Source: Catenuloplanes niger
GTDB lineage: Bacteria; Actinomycetota; Actinomycetes; Mycobacteriales; Micromonosporaceae
DNA length: 64,000 nt
NCBI RefSeq assembly: GCF_031458255.1
Contig: NZ_JAVDYC010000001.1
Location: 930,001-994,000, forward strand
Reading direction: 5' to 3'
This document shows, in pieces, positions 51,019-59,384 of this stretch. The notes beneath the pieces are model-generated. The model made no database searches and was not told where the DNA came from. It saw only the letters and a program-made list of their open reading frames with translations. Every line of letters starts with the position of its first letter. The first letter of the stretch is position 1. The translations under genes and the position numbers were made by a program.

Positions 51019-51873
51019 ATGCCGAAGATCGAAGCAACTCCGTACACCGGCCCCCTCCCCCCGGCGTCCCCGCCGGCCGGCACGGGCCTCTTCCAGCTGC
51101 CCACCGGCAGTTACCTCACCCGGGCCGCGCTCGCCTTCCGCGGCGGCCGCTGGGTGGAGCACCGCGATTTCGCCTCGACCGCCGTGCTCGTCCGGCACCC
51201 GGACGGTGACGTGCTCATCGACGCCGGCTTCGGGGCCGACGCGGCGCGGCACATCCGGACGCTTCCCGCGTTCCGCAGGTCACGCCATCGGCTCGGCGAC
51301 ACCGCCCGGCAGCAGCTGGACGCCGCCGGCTACGACCGTCGCCGGCTGCTCGGCGTGGTCCTGACCCACTCCCACTGGGACCACGTCAGCGGCCTGGACT
51401 CCCTCGACGTCCCGGTCTGGCTGGCACCGGGCGAGCGGCAGTACGCCGGTCGCGCCACGGACGACCGGGTCTTCTCCCTCGTCACACGCCACCACACGAT
51501 CCGCGAGTACACCTTCGAGGGCCCGGCCTACCTCGGGTTCGCATCCAGCTACGACGTCCACGGCGACGGCTCGGTCGTCATCGTCCCGGCCGCCGGGCAC
51601 ACCCCCGGATCGGTCGTGGTCTTCGTGACCCTGCCCGCCGGGCAGCGGTTCGCGTTCATCGGCGACCTCACCTGGCAGCTCGACGGCATCACCCGCCGGG
51701 CCGAACGGCCGCTGCTGCTGCGCACGCTCGCCGACAGCGACGCCGCGGCGGTGCGCGCCGACCTCTCCCGGGTCATCGCCCTGGCCGACCGGGTGCACCT
51801 CGTCCCCGCCCATGACGCCCGCGCCTATCACGGCATCCCACGGCTGACCGCCGAGACGGCGGCGGCCTCGTGA
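51019..51873 (+). CDS. MBL-fold metallohydrolase
   Basis: This 284-residue enzyme has the metallo-beta-lactamase signature THSHWDHVSG (HxHxDH), a later metal His in AAGHTPGS, an Asp in IGDLTWQ, and a final His in LVPAHDAR. It resembles quorum-quenching-lactonase-like and quinone-related hydrolases. The ATG at 51019 begins the conserved part. It overlaps the next gene by GTGA. The divergent TetR is its likely controller. Confidence 0.9.
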   Translation: MPKIEATPYTGPLPPASPPAGTGLFQLPTGSYLTRAALAFRGGRWVEHRDFASTAVLVRHPDGDVLIDAGFGADAARHIRTLPAFRRSRHRLGDTARQQLDAAGYDRRRLLGVVLTHSHWDHVSGLDSLDVPVWLAPGERQYAGRATDDRVFSLVTRHHTIREYTFEGPAYLGFASSYDVHGDGSVVIVPAAGHTPGSVVVFVTLPAGQRFAFIGDLTWQLDGITRRAERPLLLRTLADSDAAAVRADLSRVIALADRVHLVPAHDARAYHGIPRLTAETAAAS

Positions 51874-52262
51874 GCCGGTACAGCGCACGGGCCCGGGACG
51901 GCCTGCGGGTCTACGCCCACAACTTCGGGCTCGACGAACGAACCGCCGAACGCCTGATGACGGACCGGGCGGGCCAGGACTACGTCACCGAGGCGTACGA
52001 GGCCGCCGGCGGACCCGGATGGCACGGCGACGCGCTCGCGGACCGGGACCGCGCCGTCGCGGTGATCGCCGCCCTCGTCGCGTCCGACGTCGTGGACGAG
52101 CGCCTCGACGTCTACCTGCGTCTGGCCCGCCGGAACGGGCTCGACGACGCCGGCCTCACCCAGCTGATGATCCTGCTGACGGCGTACGTGGGTCAGCCCT
52201 GCGCCTCCGCCGCGATGCAGGCGGTCGGCCGGACGTCCCCACGCCGGGACGACCCCGCGTAG
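51870..52262 (+). CDS. Carboxymuconolactone decarboxylase-like protein
   Basis: This is a 130-residue all-helical protein. GTG at 51870 overlaps the MBL stop. The sequence fits the CMD-like fold (LDERTAERLMTDRAG, AVIAALVASDVVDERLDVYL, LARRNGLDDAGLTQLMILLT). The AhpD-type CxxC pair is absent, so it is not a peroxidase-type member. With the MBL enzyme it could open and then decarboxylate a lactone. That pairing is inference. Confidence 0.75.
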   Translation: MSRYSARARDGLRVYAHNFGLDERTAERLMTDRAGQDYVTEAYEAAGGPGWHGDALADRDRAVAVIAALVASDVVDERLDVYLRLARRNGLDDAGLTQLMILLTAYVGQPCASAAMQAVGRTSPRRDDPA

Positions 52263-52411
52263 TCCGGGGCACCGGCACCGCCCCCTCACCTCGTCGGACG
52301 GCCGGCGATCGGGCGCCAGCCAGGGTGTGGGACACCTAGGCTGAACGTGGCCTTCATATCCCGGTTGTCTGCGGCGATGCTGGATCCGCGCCGGACAGAA
52401 GGGAGGCCGAC

Positions 52412-53251
52412 ATGGACGGCAACGCGCTCGGCGAGTTCCTCCGCCACCGGCGGGAACGGTTACGCCCCGAGGACGTGGGGCTGGCCGGTGGCGGCTGGCG
52501 CCGCACCCCCGGCCTGCGCCGGGAGGAGGTCGCGAGCCTGGCGGCGCTGTCGCCGGACTACTACTCCCGGCTGGAGCAGGGCAGGGTCCGCACCCCGTCG
52601 TCGGCGGCGCTGGCCAGCCTGGCCCGCGCCATCCGCCTCACCGGCGACGAACAGGACTACCTGTTCCGTCTCGCCGGACAGCAGCCGCCGGAGCCGCGCT
52701 CCCCGCTGGCCCACGTCGATCCGGCGATGACGTACCTGCTGGACGTGCTCACGCACACACCGGCCCAGGTGGCCGACGACCTGCTCACGGTCGTCGCCCA
52801 GAACCGGGCCGCGGAGAACCTGCTGGGTGTGTGGACCGGGTTGCCCGGCTACGAATCCAACGTCACGTGGCGCTGGTTCGCCGACCCGGCGTCGCGGGAC
52901 GGCAACGACCCGGCCGAGCACGAACGCATCGGCCGGGCCTACGTGGCCGACCTGCGCGCCGGTGTCGCCCAGCGCGCGCCCGGCGACCGGTTCGCTCACG
53001 GGCTGGTCGCCGACCTGCTCGACCGCAGCGCGGAGTTCGGTGCGCTGTGGGCGCGGCAGGAGGTGGCCGCGCTGGCGTCGGCGCCCAAACTCATCCGGCA
53101 TCCGCTGATCGGCGAACTCGACCTGCAGTGCGACGTCGTGCTGAGCCCGGCCACCGGCCACCGCCTCGTTCTCTTCCGGCCACGTCCCGGGTCGAACGCG
53201 CACGAGCGGATCGCGTTCCTCGACGTCCTCGGGAACCAGAAGTTCGCCTGA
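52412..53251 (+). CDS. XRE/MmyB-like transcriptional regulator
   Basis: This is a 279-residue protein. The N-terminal XRE-type HTH is LRREEVASLAALSPDYYSRL. The C-terminal half is the MmyB-like ligand-binding domain (VVAQNRAAENLLGVWTGLPG ... NVTWRWFADPASR ... ALASAPKLIRHPLIGEL). ATG at 52412 follows GGGAGG. In actinomycetes such genes usually neighbour an SDR they control; here the next gene on the same strand is an SDR, 78 bases on. Confidence 0.88.
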   Translation: MDGNALGEFLRHRRERLRPEDVGLAGGGWRRTPGLRREEVASLAALSPDYYSRLEQGRVRTPSSAALASLARAIRLTGDEQDYLFRLAGQQPPEPRSPLAHVDPAMTYLLDVLTHTPAQVADDLLTVVAQNRAAENLLGVWTGLPGYESNVTWRWFADPASRDGNDPAEHERIGRAYVADLRAGVAQRAPGDRFAHGLVADLLDRSAEFGALWARQEVAALASAPKLIRHPLIGELDLQCDVVLSPATGHRLVLFRPRPGSNAHERIAFLDVLGNQKFA

Positions 53252-53329
53252 ACCGCCCCCCCCTCATGCATCACCGCGACATCGCGGGCGCCGTCGCGCG
53301 CCCATCCGTCACCGAACCGAAGGAACCCC

Positions 53330-54082
53330 GTGAACATCAGCGGCAACACCGTCTTCATCCCCGGCGCGACCTCCGGCATCGGCCTCGGCCTGGCCCTGCG
53401 CCTGCGGGACAGGGGCAACACCGTCATCGTCGGCGGCCGGCGCACCGCGCTGCTGCGGCAGATCGCCGCCGAGCACCCCGGCCTGGACACGATCGCCGTC
53501 GACACCACCGACCCGGCGTCGATCACGGCCGCGCGGGACGAACTCGCCACCCGCCACCCGGCCCTCGACACGCTCATCACCATGGCCGGGATCATGGAGC
53601 TCGAGGACCTCCGCGACCCGGCGTCCCTCGACGTCGCCGAGCGCACCGTCGAGGTCAACCTGCTCGGCCCGATCCGGCTGATCCACGCGTTCCTGCCCGG
53701 CCTGCTGGCCCGGCCGTCGGCGACCGTCATGACGGTCAGCTCCGGCCTGGGGTACGTGCCGCTGCCGGCCACGCCGAGCTACAACGCCACGAAGGCGGCG
53801 ATCCACTTCTTCACCGAGAGCCTGCGGGTGCAGCTGCACTCCAGCAACGTCCAGGTGATCGAGCTGGTCCCGCCGGCCACCCGGACCACCCTGATGAACC
53901 AGCAGGACTCCGCCGTGGCGATGCCCCTGGAGGACCTCCTCGACGAGGTGATGCAGCTGCTCGAGACCGACCCGAAGGCCGAGCAGATCGTGGTCGAGCG
54001 GGCCAAGTGGCAGCGCAACGCCGTGGCCGAGGGCCGCTACGCCGACGTCCTCGGCGTGCTCAGCGGCCGGTACCGCTCCTGA
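53330..54082 (+). CDS. Short-chain dehydrogenase (DltE-like)
   Basis: This is a 250-residue SDR. GTG at 53330 follows GAAGGAA. Motifs are PGATSGIGLGLAL, TMAGIMELED, VSSGLGYVPL and YNATK. The NNAG position reads TMAG, as in the DltE-like subgroup. It follows an MmyB-like regulator on the same strand and is its probable target. Confidence 0.87.
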   Translation: MNISGNTVFIPGATSGIGLGLALRLRDRGNTVIVGGRRTALLRQIAAEHPGLDTIAVDTTDPASITAARDELATRHPALDTLITMAGIMELEDLRDPASLDVAERTVEVNLLGPIRLIHAFLPGLLARPSATVMTVSSGLGYVPLPATPSYNATKAAIHFFTESLRVQLHSSNVQVIELVPPATRTTLMNQQDSAVAMPLEDLLDEVMQLLETDPKAEQIVVERAKWQRNAVAEGRYADVLGVLSGRYRS

Positions 54083-54133
54083 CCCGCGCGCGGCCGGGTG
54101 CCCAGCCGGCCGCGCGTATCGCGCCGCCGGGGT

Positions 54134-54157
54134 CTGTCAAGAAAACGGTTCTTACAG
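54134..54157. promoter_or_regulatory. Inverted repeat upstream of the second P450
   Basis: CTGTCAAGAA and TTCTTACAG face each other around AACGG with a 1-base offset. A second small repeat, TCAAC-n5-GTTGA, is at 54215-54229. Both lie between the SDR end (54082) and the P450 start (54282) and may be regulator sites. This is weak evidence. Confidence 0.3.
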
Positions 54158-54281
54158 TCCCCGCCGCCGGCCCGCGTGCGACCGTTCCCGGTGCGGCACC
54201 GTGCCGATCTGACGTCAACCGGTCGTTGATGCGGAGGAGGTGCGGTGGAGCAGTACCGCAGGAACCGCTGGAGGAGTGTCC

Positions 54282-55676
54282 GTGCAACCCGTTCGTACCG
54301 TCGATGATCTGACCGGGCCCCGGCCGTTGCCCGTGGTGGGGAACCTGGTGCAGATGCGCACCGACCGGGACGGGCACCGCGCCTACGACCGGTGGGCACA
54401 CGAGTACGGGCCGACCTACCGGCTGCGGTTCGGGAAGATGCCGATCGTGGTCAGCGGGGACGGTCCGATCGTCGAGGCGGTGCTGCGCGACCGGCCGGAC
54501 GGCTTCACCCGTACCCGCGTCGGGCCGGTCCTCGAGGGTTTGGGGGTCGACGGCGTGTTCGGCGCGGAGGGGGCCCGGTGGCGGCGGTTGCGCAAGATGG
54601 CCGCCGAGAGCCTGAACGCGGCCTACCTGCGGGAGTACTTCACCGTCATCGCCCGGTCCGCGGCGCGGCTGCAGGCGCGGTGGACCACCGCCGCGGAGAA
54701 CGGTCAGGCGGTGGACGTGCTCGACGACGTGCGGCGGTTCACGCTGGACGTGTCCACCGCGCTGACCGTCGGCCACGACCTCAACTCCCTGGAGGCGGCC
54801 GGCGGCGGGCTGCACAGCCGGCTGGCCGAGCTGTTCCCGGAGATCGGGCGGCGCCTGTACGCACCGTTGCCGCTGCACAGGTTCGTCACGCTCCCCCGCG
54901 ACCGGCGGCGCCGGCTCGCGATGCGCGAGGTCGACGCGCTGGTCCGGGACAGATACGCGCACGCCCGCACGCGGATGGCGACCGGCGCGAAACCGGCCAC
55001 CTTCCTGGAGGCGCTCGTCGCCCCGCTCCGCGACGAGCCGGCCTTCACCCACGACGAACTGGTCGGCAACGTGCTGACCATGATGCTCGCCGGCCAGGAC
55101 ACCATCTCGTCGACCATCGCCTGGACGCTGCACCACCTCGCCGGCGATCCCGGCGCGCAGGAGCGGGTGCGCGCCGAGGCCTCCACCGCACTCGGCGCGT
55201 CCGGCCCGCCCGACGGCCCCGCGGCGCTGCGCGGGCTGCGCTTCACCGACGCGGCGATCCAGGAGTCGCTGCGACTGCGGCCGGTCGTGCCGGTCATGGG
55301 CTTCCGGCCGACCCGGGACACCGTGCTGCACGGCACCGGCTACGACCTCAGCCTGCCCGAGGGACAGTCGATCCTGCTGTTGCTGTCGCACGGCGCGCGT
55401 GCGGTGCCGGACCCGGACGAGTTCCGCCCGGAGCGCTGGTCCGGGCGGATGACGGCCCAGCCGTTCTTCCCGTTCGGCGCCGGCCCCCGGTTCTGCCCCG
55501 GACACAACCTGGCCATGCTGGAGGCCACGCTGGTCGTCGGCCTGGCCTGCCGCGACTTCCAGCTCCTGCCGGACAGCGGCGACGTCGGCGAGAAGCTCGC
55601 GTTCACCGCGTTCCCCACCGGGCTGCGCCTCCGCCCCCAGCCGCGGCCCGAACCCGCGGGCGCCGCCCGACCGTAG
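54282..55676 (+). CDS. Cytochrome P450 (class E-like)
   Basis: This is a 464-residue P450. GTG at 54282 lies 7 bases after GGAGG; a GTG two codons earlier is an alternative. It has a Pro-rich N-terminus (GPRPLPVVGNLVQM), the I-helix LAGQDTISST, the K-helix ESLRLRP, PERW, and the heme loop FPFGAGPRFCPGHNLAML. It resembles the longer, eukaryote-like bacterial P450s (CYP102/110-type heme domains), without fused reductase or local redox partners. The upstream P450 operon at 45-47 kb may supply electrons. Confidence 0.88.
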   Translation: MQPVRTVDDLTGPRPLPVVGNLVQMRTDRDGHRAYDRWAHEYGPTYRLRFGKMPIVVSGDGPIVEAVLRDRPDGFTRTRVGPVLEGLGVDGVFGAEGARWRRLRKMAAESLNAAYLREYFTVIARSAARLQARWTTAAENGQAVDVLDDVRRFTLDVSTALTVGHDLNSLEAAGGGLHSRLAELFPEIGRRLYAPLPLHRFVTLPRDRRRRLAMREVDALVRDRYAHARTRMATGAKPATFLEALVAPLRDEPAFTHDELVGNVLTMMLAGQDTISSTIAWTLHHLAGDPGAQERVRAEASTALGASGPPDGPAALRGLRFTDAAIQESLRLRPVVPVMGFRPTRDTVLHGTGYDLSLPEGQSILLLLSHGARAVPDPDEFRPERWSGRMTAQPFFPFGAGPRFCPGHNLAMLEATLVVGLACRDFQLLPDSGDVGEKLAFTAFPTGLRLRPQPRPEPAGAARP

Positions 55677-55681
55677 CACCA

Positions 55682-55723
55682 CGTACGCCGCCTCCGGGGG
55701 CCACGACCCGGAGGCGGCGTACG
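55682..55723. terminator. Strong terminator of the P450 gene
   Basis: A perfect 17-bp inverted repeat (CGTACGCCGCCTCCGGG / CCCGGAGGCGGCGTACG) with an 8-base loop begins 5 bases after the stop. Confidence 0.85.
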
Positions 55724-55747
55724 CGCCCGCCGGTGCGATGTGGACGG

Positions 55748-55869
55748 TCAGTGGCGTTCCTGGATCTTCAGGTCGCCGCGCGTCTGGATGCGGATGTGGT
55801 CGCCGGCCAGCATGGCGTGGGGGAATCCGAGGTCGATCGCGCTGACCTCGTTGAGCCGGGCCGCCTGAG
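55748..55869 (-). pseudogene. C-terminal remnant of an unidentified minus-strand gene
   Basis: The minus-strand frame ends with TGA at 55748 and reads AARLNEVSAIDLGFPHAML, then AGDHIRIQTRGDLKIQERH. Composition and codon bias look coding, but the protein-like sequence stops at about 55869 beside a run of seven G, where a plus-strand TetR fragment begins. No start is present. The family is not recognised. Confidence 0.4.
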
Positions 55870-55876
55870 CGGGGGG

Positions 55877-56267
55877 GTGGCCATCTCGCTGGACTCGATC
55901 GCCAAACGCACCGGCGTGGGAAACGCCACCCTGTACCGGCACTTCCCGACCCGGGAGGACCTGGTCGAGGAGGTCTATCGCGACCAGATCCGCCCGCTGC
56001 GCCTCGAGGCACGGAAGCTGCTGTCGACGAGAACACCGGCCGAGGCCCTGCACGCCTGGATGGGTTGCTTCGCGCGGTGGGCGGGTGAGCGGCGCGGCAT
56101 CAGCGAGGCGCTGGTCGCCATGAGCGCCACCGGCCGCTTCGCAGACCGGCCCGGTCTGCGACGAGGTCCAGCAGATCCGGCAGACACTGCTCGACGCCGG
56201 AGCCGGCGCGGGGGAACTGCGCGACGACATCGATCCCGTCGACGTCGACGGGCTGCGGCCGCGCTGA
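55877..56267 (+). pseudogene. Broken TetR regulator (5' truncated, frameshifted)
   Basis: The plus strand encodes most of a TetR HTH (SLDSIAKRTGVGNATLYRHF) and ligand domain, but about the first 25 residues are missing. The open frame then leaves the family pattern at about 56153: DRP in one frame continues as VCDEVQQIRQTLLDAG in another if one G is removed. It stops early at 56267 (LRPR). It neighbours an SDR with its own palindromic promoter, which it probably once controlled. Confidence 0.75.
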
Positions 56268-56324
56268 ACGCGTCTCGCGGCACCGCCGGGCCGGCGCGGA
56301 CCGGCCAGCCGGGTTTCGTGCGCC

Positions 56325-56364
56325 GCCGTGAGTCGCTACCGCGGGTGCGGTGACGACTCACGGC
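56325..56364. terminator. Hairpin between the TetR remnant and the SDR
   Basis: An 11-bp perfect inverted repeat (GCCGTGAGTCG / CGACTCACGGC) with an 18-base loop lies 11 bases past the minus-strand SDR stop at 56376. Confidence 0.6.
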
Positions 56365-56375
56365 CGTGGCGCGGG

Positions 56376-57086
56376 TCAGCCGAAGAGCGCGGCGGGAATG
56401 TCGGCGTAGAAGAGGGCGGGGTCGCCGGACAGGGACGCTTTGACGTTGGCGGTGGGAGCGTCGGCGATCACTTCGAACGCCCCCGCCTCCAGCCCGTCCA
56501 GGGCCATGGCGATCACCTCGCGCGGCGGGATCTTGGGGAAGTCGTAGGCGGCCATCATGTCGGTGTCGGCGATGGCCAGGGCCAGCGCGGTGACCTGGGT
56601 CTTCTGCTCGGCCAGCTCCATTCTGATCCCGTTGGTGAGCGACCATTCCGCGGCCTTGGAGGCGGCGTAGCCGTTGCTGGCGGGACTGAAGGTGTACCAG
56701 CTCAGCGCCGAGATGACGTTGAGGATGGCGCCGCCGGCCAGCCGGGGGGCGAACGCGCGGGTGACGTTGAGCGTGCCCCAGAAGTTGGTGTCGAACTCGC
56801 GGTGGATGTTCTCCGTGGACGGCCCGAGCAGCGGCGCGTTCGTGGAGATGCCGGCGTTGTTGACGAGGATGTCGAGGTCGCCCACCTCGGCGGCCGCGGC
56901 CTCGATGGACGCCGGGTCGGTGATGTCCAGCCGCAGGGGTACGACGCCGGGGATGTCGATGCGGTCGGGGTTGCGCGCGGTGGCGTAGACGGTGGTGGCG
57001 CCGCGGGCGACGAGCGCCTCGGCGAAGGCCTTGCCGAGCCCGCGGTTGGCGCCCGTTACGAGTGCTTTTGTGCCGTTGATCTGCAT
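56376..57086 (-). CDS. Short-chain dehydrogenase/reductase
   Basis: This is a 236-residue SDR with TGANRGLG, NNAGIST, NVISALSWYTF and YAASK. It is slightly shorter than typical because the C-terminus ends soon after GDPALFYADIP. It reads toward the broken TetR. The promoter contains the palindrome at 57102-57119. Loss of the neighbouring TetR may leave it derepressed, which is inference. Confidence 0.88.
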   Translation of the reverse strand: MQINGTKALVTGANRGLGKAFAEALVARGATTVYATARNPDRIDIPGVVPLRLDITDPASIEAAAAEVGDLDILVNNAGISTNAPLLGPSTENIHREFDTNFWGTLNVTRAFAPRLAGGAILNVISALSWYTFSPASNGYAASKAAEWSLTNGIRMELAEQKTQVTALALAIADTDMMAAYDFPKIPPREVIAMALDGLEAGAFEVIADAPTANVKASLSGDPALFYADIPAALFG

Positions 57087-57101
57087 ACCGCCACGCTAAG
57101 A

Positions 57102-57119
57102 CCTGACGTTGACGTCAGG
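57102..57119. promoter_or_regulatory. CCTGACGT-TG-ACGTCAGG operator
   Basis: A perfect 8-bp inverted repeat with a 2-base centre begins 16 bases upstream of the SDR start (57086). It has the size of a TetR dimer site. The nearby TetR gene is a pseudogene. Confidence 0.65.
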
Positions 57120-57285
57120 GGCAAGGGATGCGAGCCACGTCACGGTCTCCGCGTCGACGCAGTGCCGTACCGGCAGGTCCGGCCCCCGCGTAACGGGCCG
57201 GCGAGCCGCCACGCATCCACCGATGAGAGTTCGTGCGATGATCCCCTGCGGCATCCCCCGCCCGCCGCACCGTACCGGAGGACGC

Positions 57286-58470
57286 ATGAGGCAATCAGCC
57301 GTTGACGGGCCGCGACCCGCCTCCTGGGTGCGGCCGTTGAACGCCGTGCTGGGGCCGGTGAGCCCGGCCGCCTCGATGGAGGCCGCGCAGCACGCGGCGA
57401 GCCGGCGGAGCGGCCTGCCCGCCCGCGCGGACGATCAGTCCTTCGTCGACGACCTGCGGGTGCTGTGCGAGGCGATCGGGGCGGCCCCCGCACTGAGCCC
57501 GATCGGGCGGCTCGGCACGCAGGAGGAGCTCACCCGCCGGCTGGAGACCCGGCTGCGGATGCGGCATCTGCTCGACCGGGATCCCGGTGTCGCCGAACGG
57601 CCGGTCGACCGGCCGATCCTCGTCACCGGGCTGCCGCGGACCGGCACGACGCTGCTGCACCGCATGCTCGGTGCGCACCCGGCGGCCCGCGCCCCGCGGC
57701 TGTGGGAACTTCTGGGCCCCGCCTCGCTCGGCCGGGACGACCGAAAGCTGATCAGAGCCGCCCGGCGGATGTCCTCGATGTACCACCGCAGCATGCCCGA
57801 GATGCGGACCGTGCACCCGCTCGACCCGTTCGGGCCGGAGGAGTGCGTGTTCCTGCTGCCGCACAGCAACCAGTTCGACGGCGTCGTGCCCGTCCCCGGC
57901 TACCGCGCGTGGTACGCGAACCGGGACGTCCGGCCGGACTACGCCTACTACCGGCTACAGCTGCAGGCGATGCAGAACGGCGACGACCCCGCCCGGTGGG
58001 TGCTGAAGTCGCCCTATCACCTCGACCATCTCGACGTCGTCCTCGAGACCTTCCCGGACACCACGATCGTCGTCACCCGTCGCGACCCGGCGGCGGCCAT
58101 GCTCTCCTGGTGCTACTTCATGGAGGGAAGCCGCCGGCTGTACAACACCGTGGTCGACCTGCACGAGATCGGCGCCACCTGGTTCGAGATCTGGGCCCGG
58201 GCGACCACGCGGGCGCGCACCGTCCGGCAGGCGCACCCGGACCGTTTCGTCGATGTCGACTATGCCGCGCTCGCCGGCGCACCCGTTCCCACGGTCGTGG
58301 AGGTGGCCGCCCGGCTCGGCCTGGCCGATTCCCCGGCGTGGCAGCAGCTCGCGGCCGTGGAGGCGCAACGCGGCCGGGACGCCGGGCGCGCCGGTCACCG
58401 ATCGCGGCCCTCGCTGGCCCGCTACGGTCTCGACGAGTCCACGGTGCGACGTGAGCTGAGCACGGGCTGA
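57286..58470 (+). CDS. Sulfotransferase-family protein
   Basis: This is a 394-residue protein. ATG at 57286 follows GGAGG. The PAPS 5'-phosphosulfate loop is TGLPRTGTTLLHRML and the 3'-phosphate contact lies around TIVVTRRDPAAAMLSW; KSPYHLDHLDVV is the family mid motif. It transfers sulfate from PAPS to a hydroxyl of an unknown lipid or small molecule. No PAPS-synthesis genes are nearby. Confidence 0.88.
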   Translation: MRQSAVDGPRPASWVRPLNAVLGPVSPAASMEAAQHAASRRSGLPARADDQSFVDDLRVLCEAIGAAPALSPIGRLGTQEELTRRLETRLRMRHLLDRDPGVAERPVDRPILVTGLPRTGTTLLHRMLGAHPAARAPRLWELLGPASLGRDDRKLIRAARRMSSMYHRSMPEMRTVHPLDPFGPEECVFLLPHSNQFDGVVPVPGYRAWYANRDVRPDYAYYRLQLQAMQNGDDPARWVLKSPYHLDHLDVVLETFPDTTIVVTRRDPAAAMLSWCYFMEGSRRLYNTVVDLHEIGATWFEIWARATTRARTVRQAHPDRFVDVDYAALAGAPVPTVVEVAARLGLADSPAWQQLAAVEAQRGRDAGRAGHRSRPSLARYGLDESTVRRELSTG

Positions 58471-58519
58471 GGCCTTCCCGGACCGGGCACGCGGGCCTTC
58501 CTCGACACCGAGAAGCCGA

Positions 58520-59251
58520 TCACGGTACGGGCTGGCCCGCCTTGCGCGCGACGTAGACGGTGTTGGCGGACCGGCCGGCGGTCAGCGGGTTGGCGAACGG
58601 CACCACGTGCGCGTCCGCCGTGGCGAAACACTGCCGGAGCAGCGACAGGAAGGTCTCCTCGGGGGCGTCGTCGGACCACAGGCCGAACACGCCACCCGGA
58701 CGCAGCCGGTCGCTGACCCGCCGCAGGCCCGCATCGGTGTAGAGGTCGGCGTGGGCGGGGTCCAGGACGTTGACCGGCGAGTGGTCGATGTCGACCAGGA
58801 CGGCGTCGAAGCACCGGTCCGGCGCGGAGCGGTCGAAGCCCGTACCGTCCCGCAGCAGCGCGAAGAAGTCGCCCTCCAGCAGCGTGACGCGCGGGTCGGA
58901 GGTGAGTGCGCGGGCGTCGGGCAGCAGCTCCCGGCGGTGCCAGTCGATCACCGGCGCCAGCGCCTCGACCACGACCAGCGAACGGACCCAGTCGTCGGTG
59001 AGGACCGTCCGGGCGGTGTAGCCGAGCCCGAGCCCACCGACGACCACGTCGCACGGCGCATCCGGCAGGAGGGCCAGCGCGAGCCGGGCCAACTCCTCCT
59101 CGGCGACCGTGAACATGCTCGACATCAGGTACTCGTCGCCGAGCTTCACCTCGTACACCTCGGTGTTGGTGGTGGGCTCGAGGCGCCGGCGCAGGCTGAT
59201 CTCGCCGATGTGTGTCTCTGCCCAGCCGAGCTCGGCGAATCGCGGATGCAT
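58520..59251 (-). CDS. Spermidine-synthase-like methyltransferase-fold protein
   Basis: This is a 243-residue protein. ATG at 59251 follows GAGG. It has a Rossmann-type SAM fold: CDVVVGGLGLGYTARTV for the cofactor loop, VVVEALAPVIDWH, LLEGDFFALL, DAVLVDIDHSP. The Asp-rich active-site loop of true spermidine synthases is only partly kept (VDIDHSP), so a different aminopropyl- or methyl-transfer role is possible. It appears monocistronic. Confidence 0.8.
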   Translation of the reverse strand: MHPRFAELGWAETHIGEISLRRRLEPTTNTEVYEVKLGDEYLMSSMFTVAEEELARLALALLPDAPCDVVVGGLGLGYTARTVLTDDWVRSLVVVEALAPVIDWHRRELLPDARALTSDPRVTLLEGDFFALLRDGTGFDRSAPDRCFDAVLVDIDHSPVNVLDPAHADLYTDAGLRRVSDRLRPGGVFGLWSDDAPEETFLSLLRQCFATADAHVVPFANPLTAGRSANTVYVARKAGQPVP

Positions 59252-59384
59252 GGTTGTCCTCACAGCGCGGGGGTGGATCGCGCCAGGGACGACAGCCGGT
59301 TGCTCACGAACGCGATGCCGCAGACCATAGCCCTTCCGAGCTGTCCGGTGGGGGACCCTCCCCGTGCCGGGCCCGCGCCACCGG

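Noticed and set aside
54060-56036. 658-codon minus-strand frame across the second P450
   Set aside because: Shadow of the P450 frame. Only its last about 40 codons (55748-55869) look protein-like, and those are reported as a remnant.
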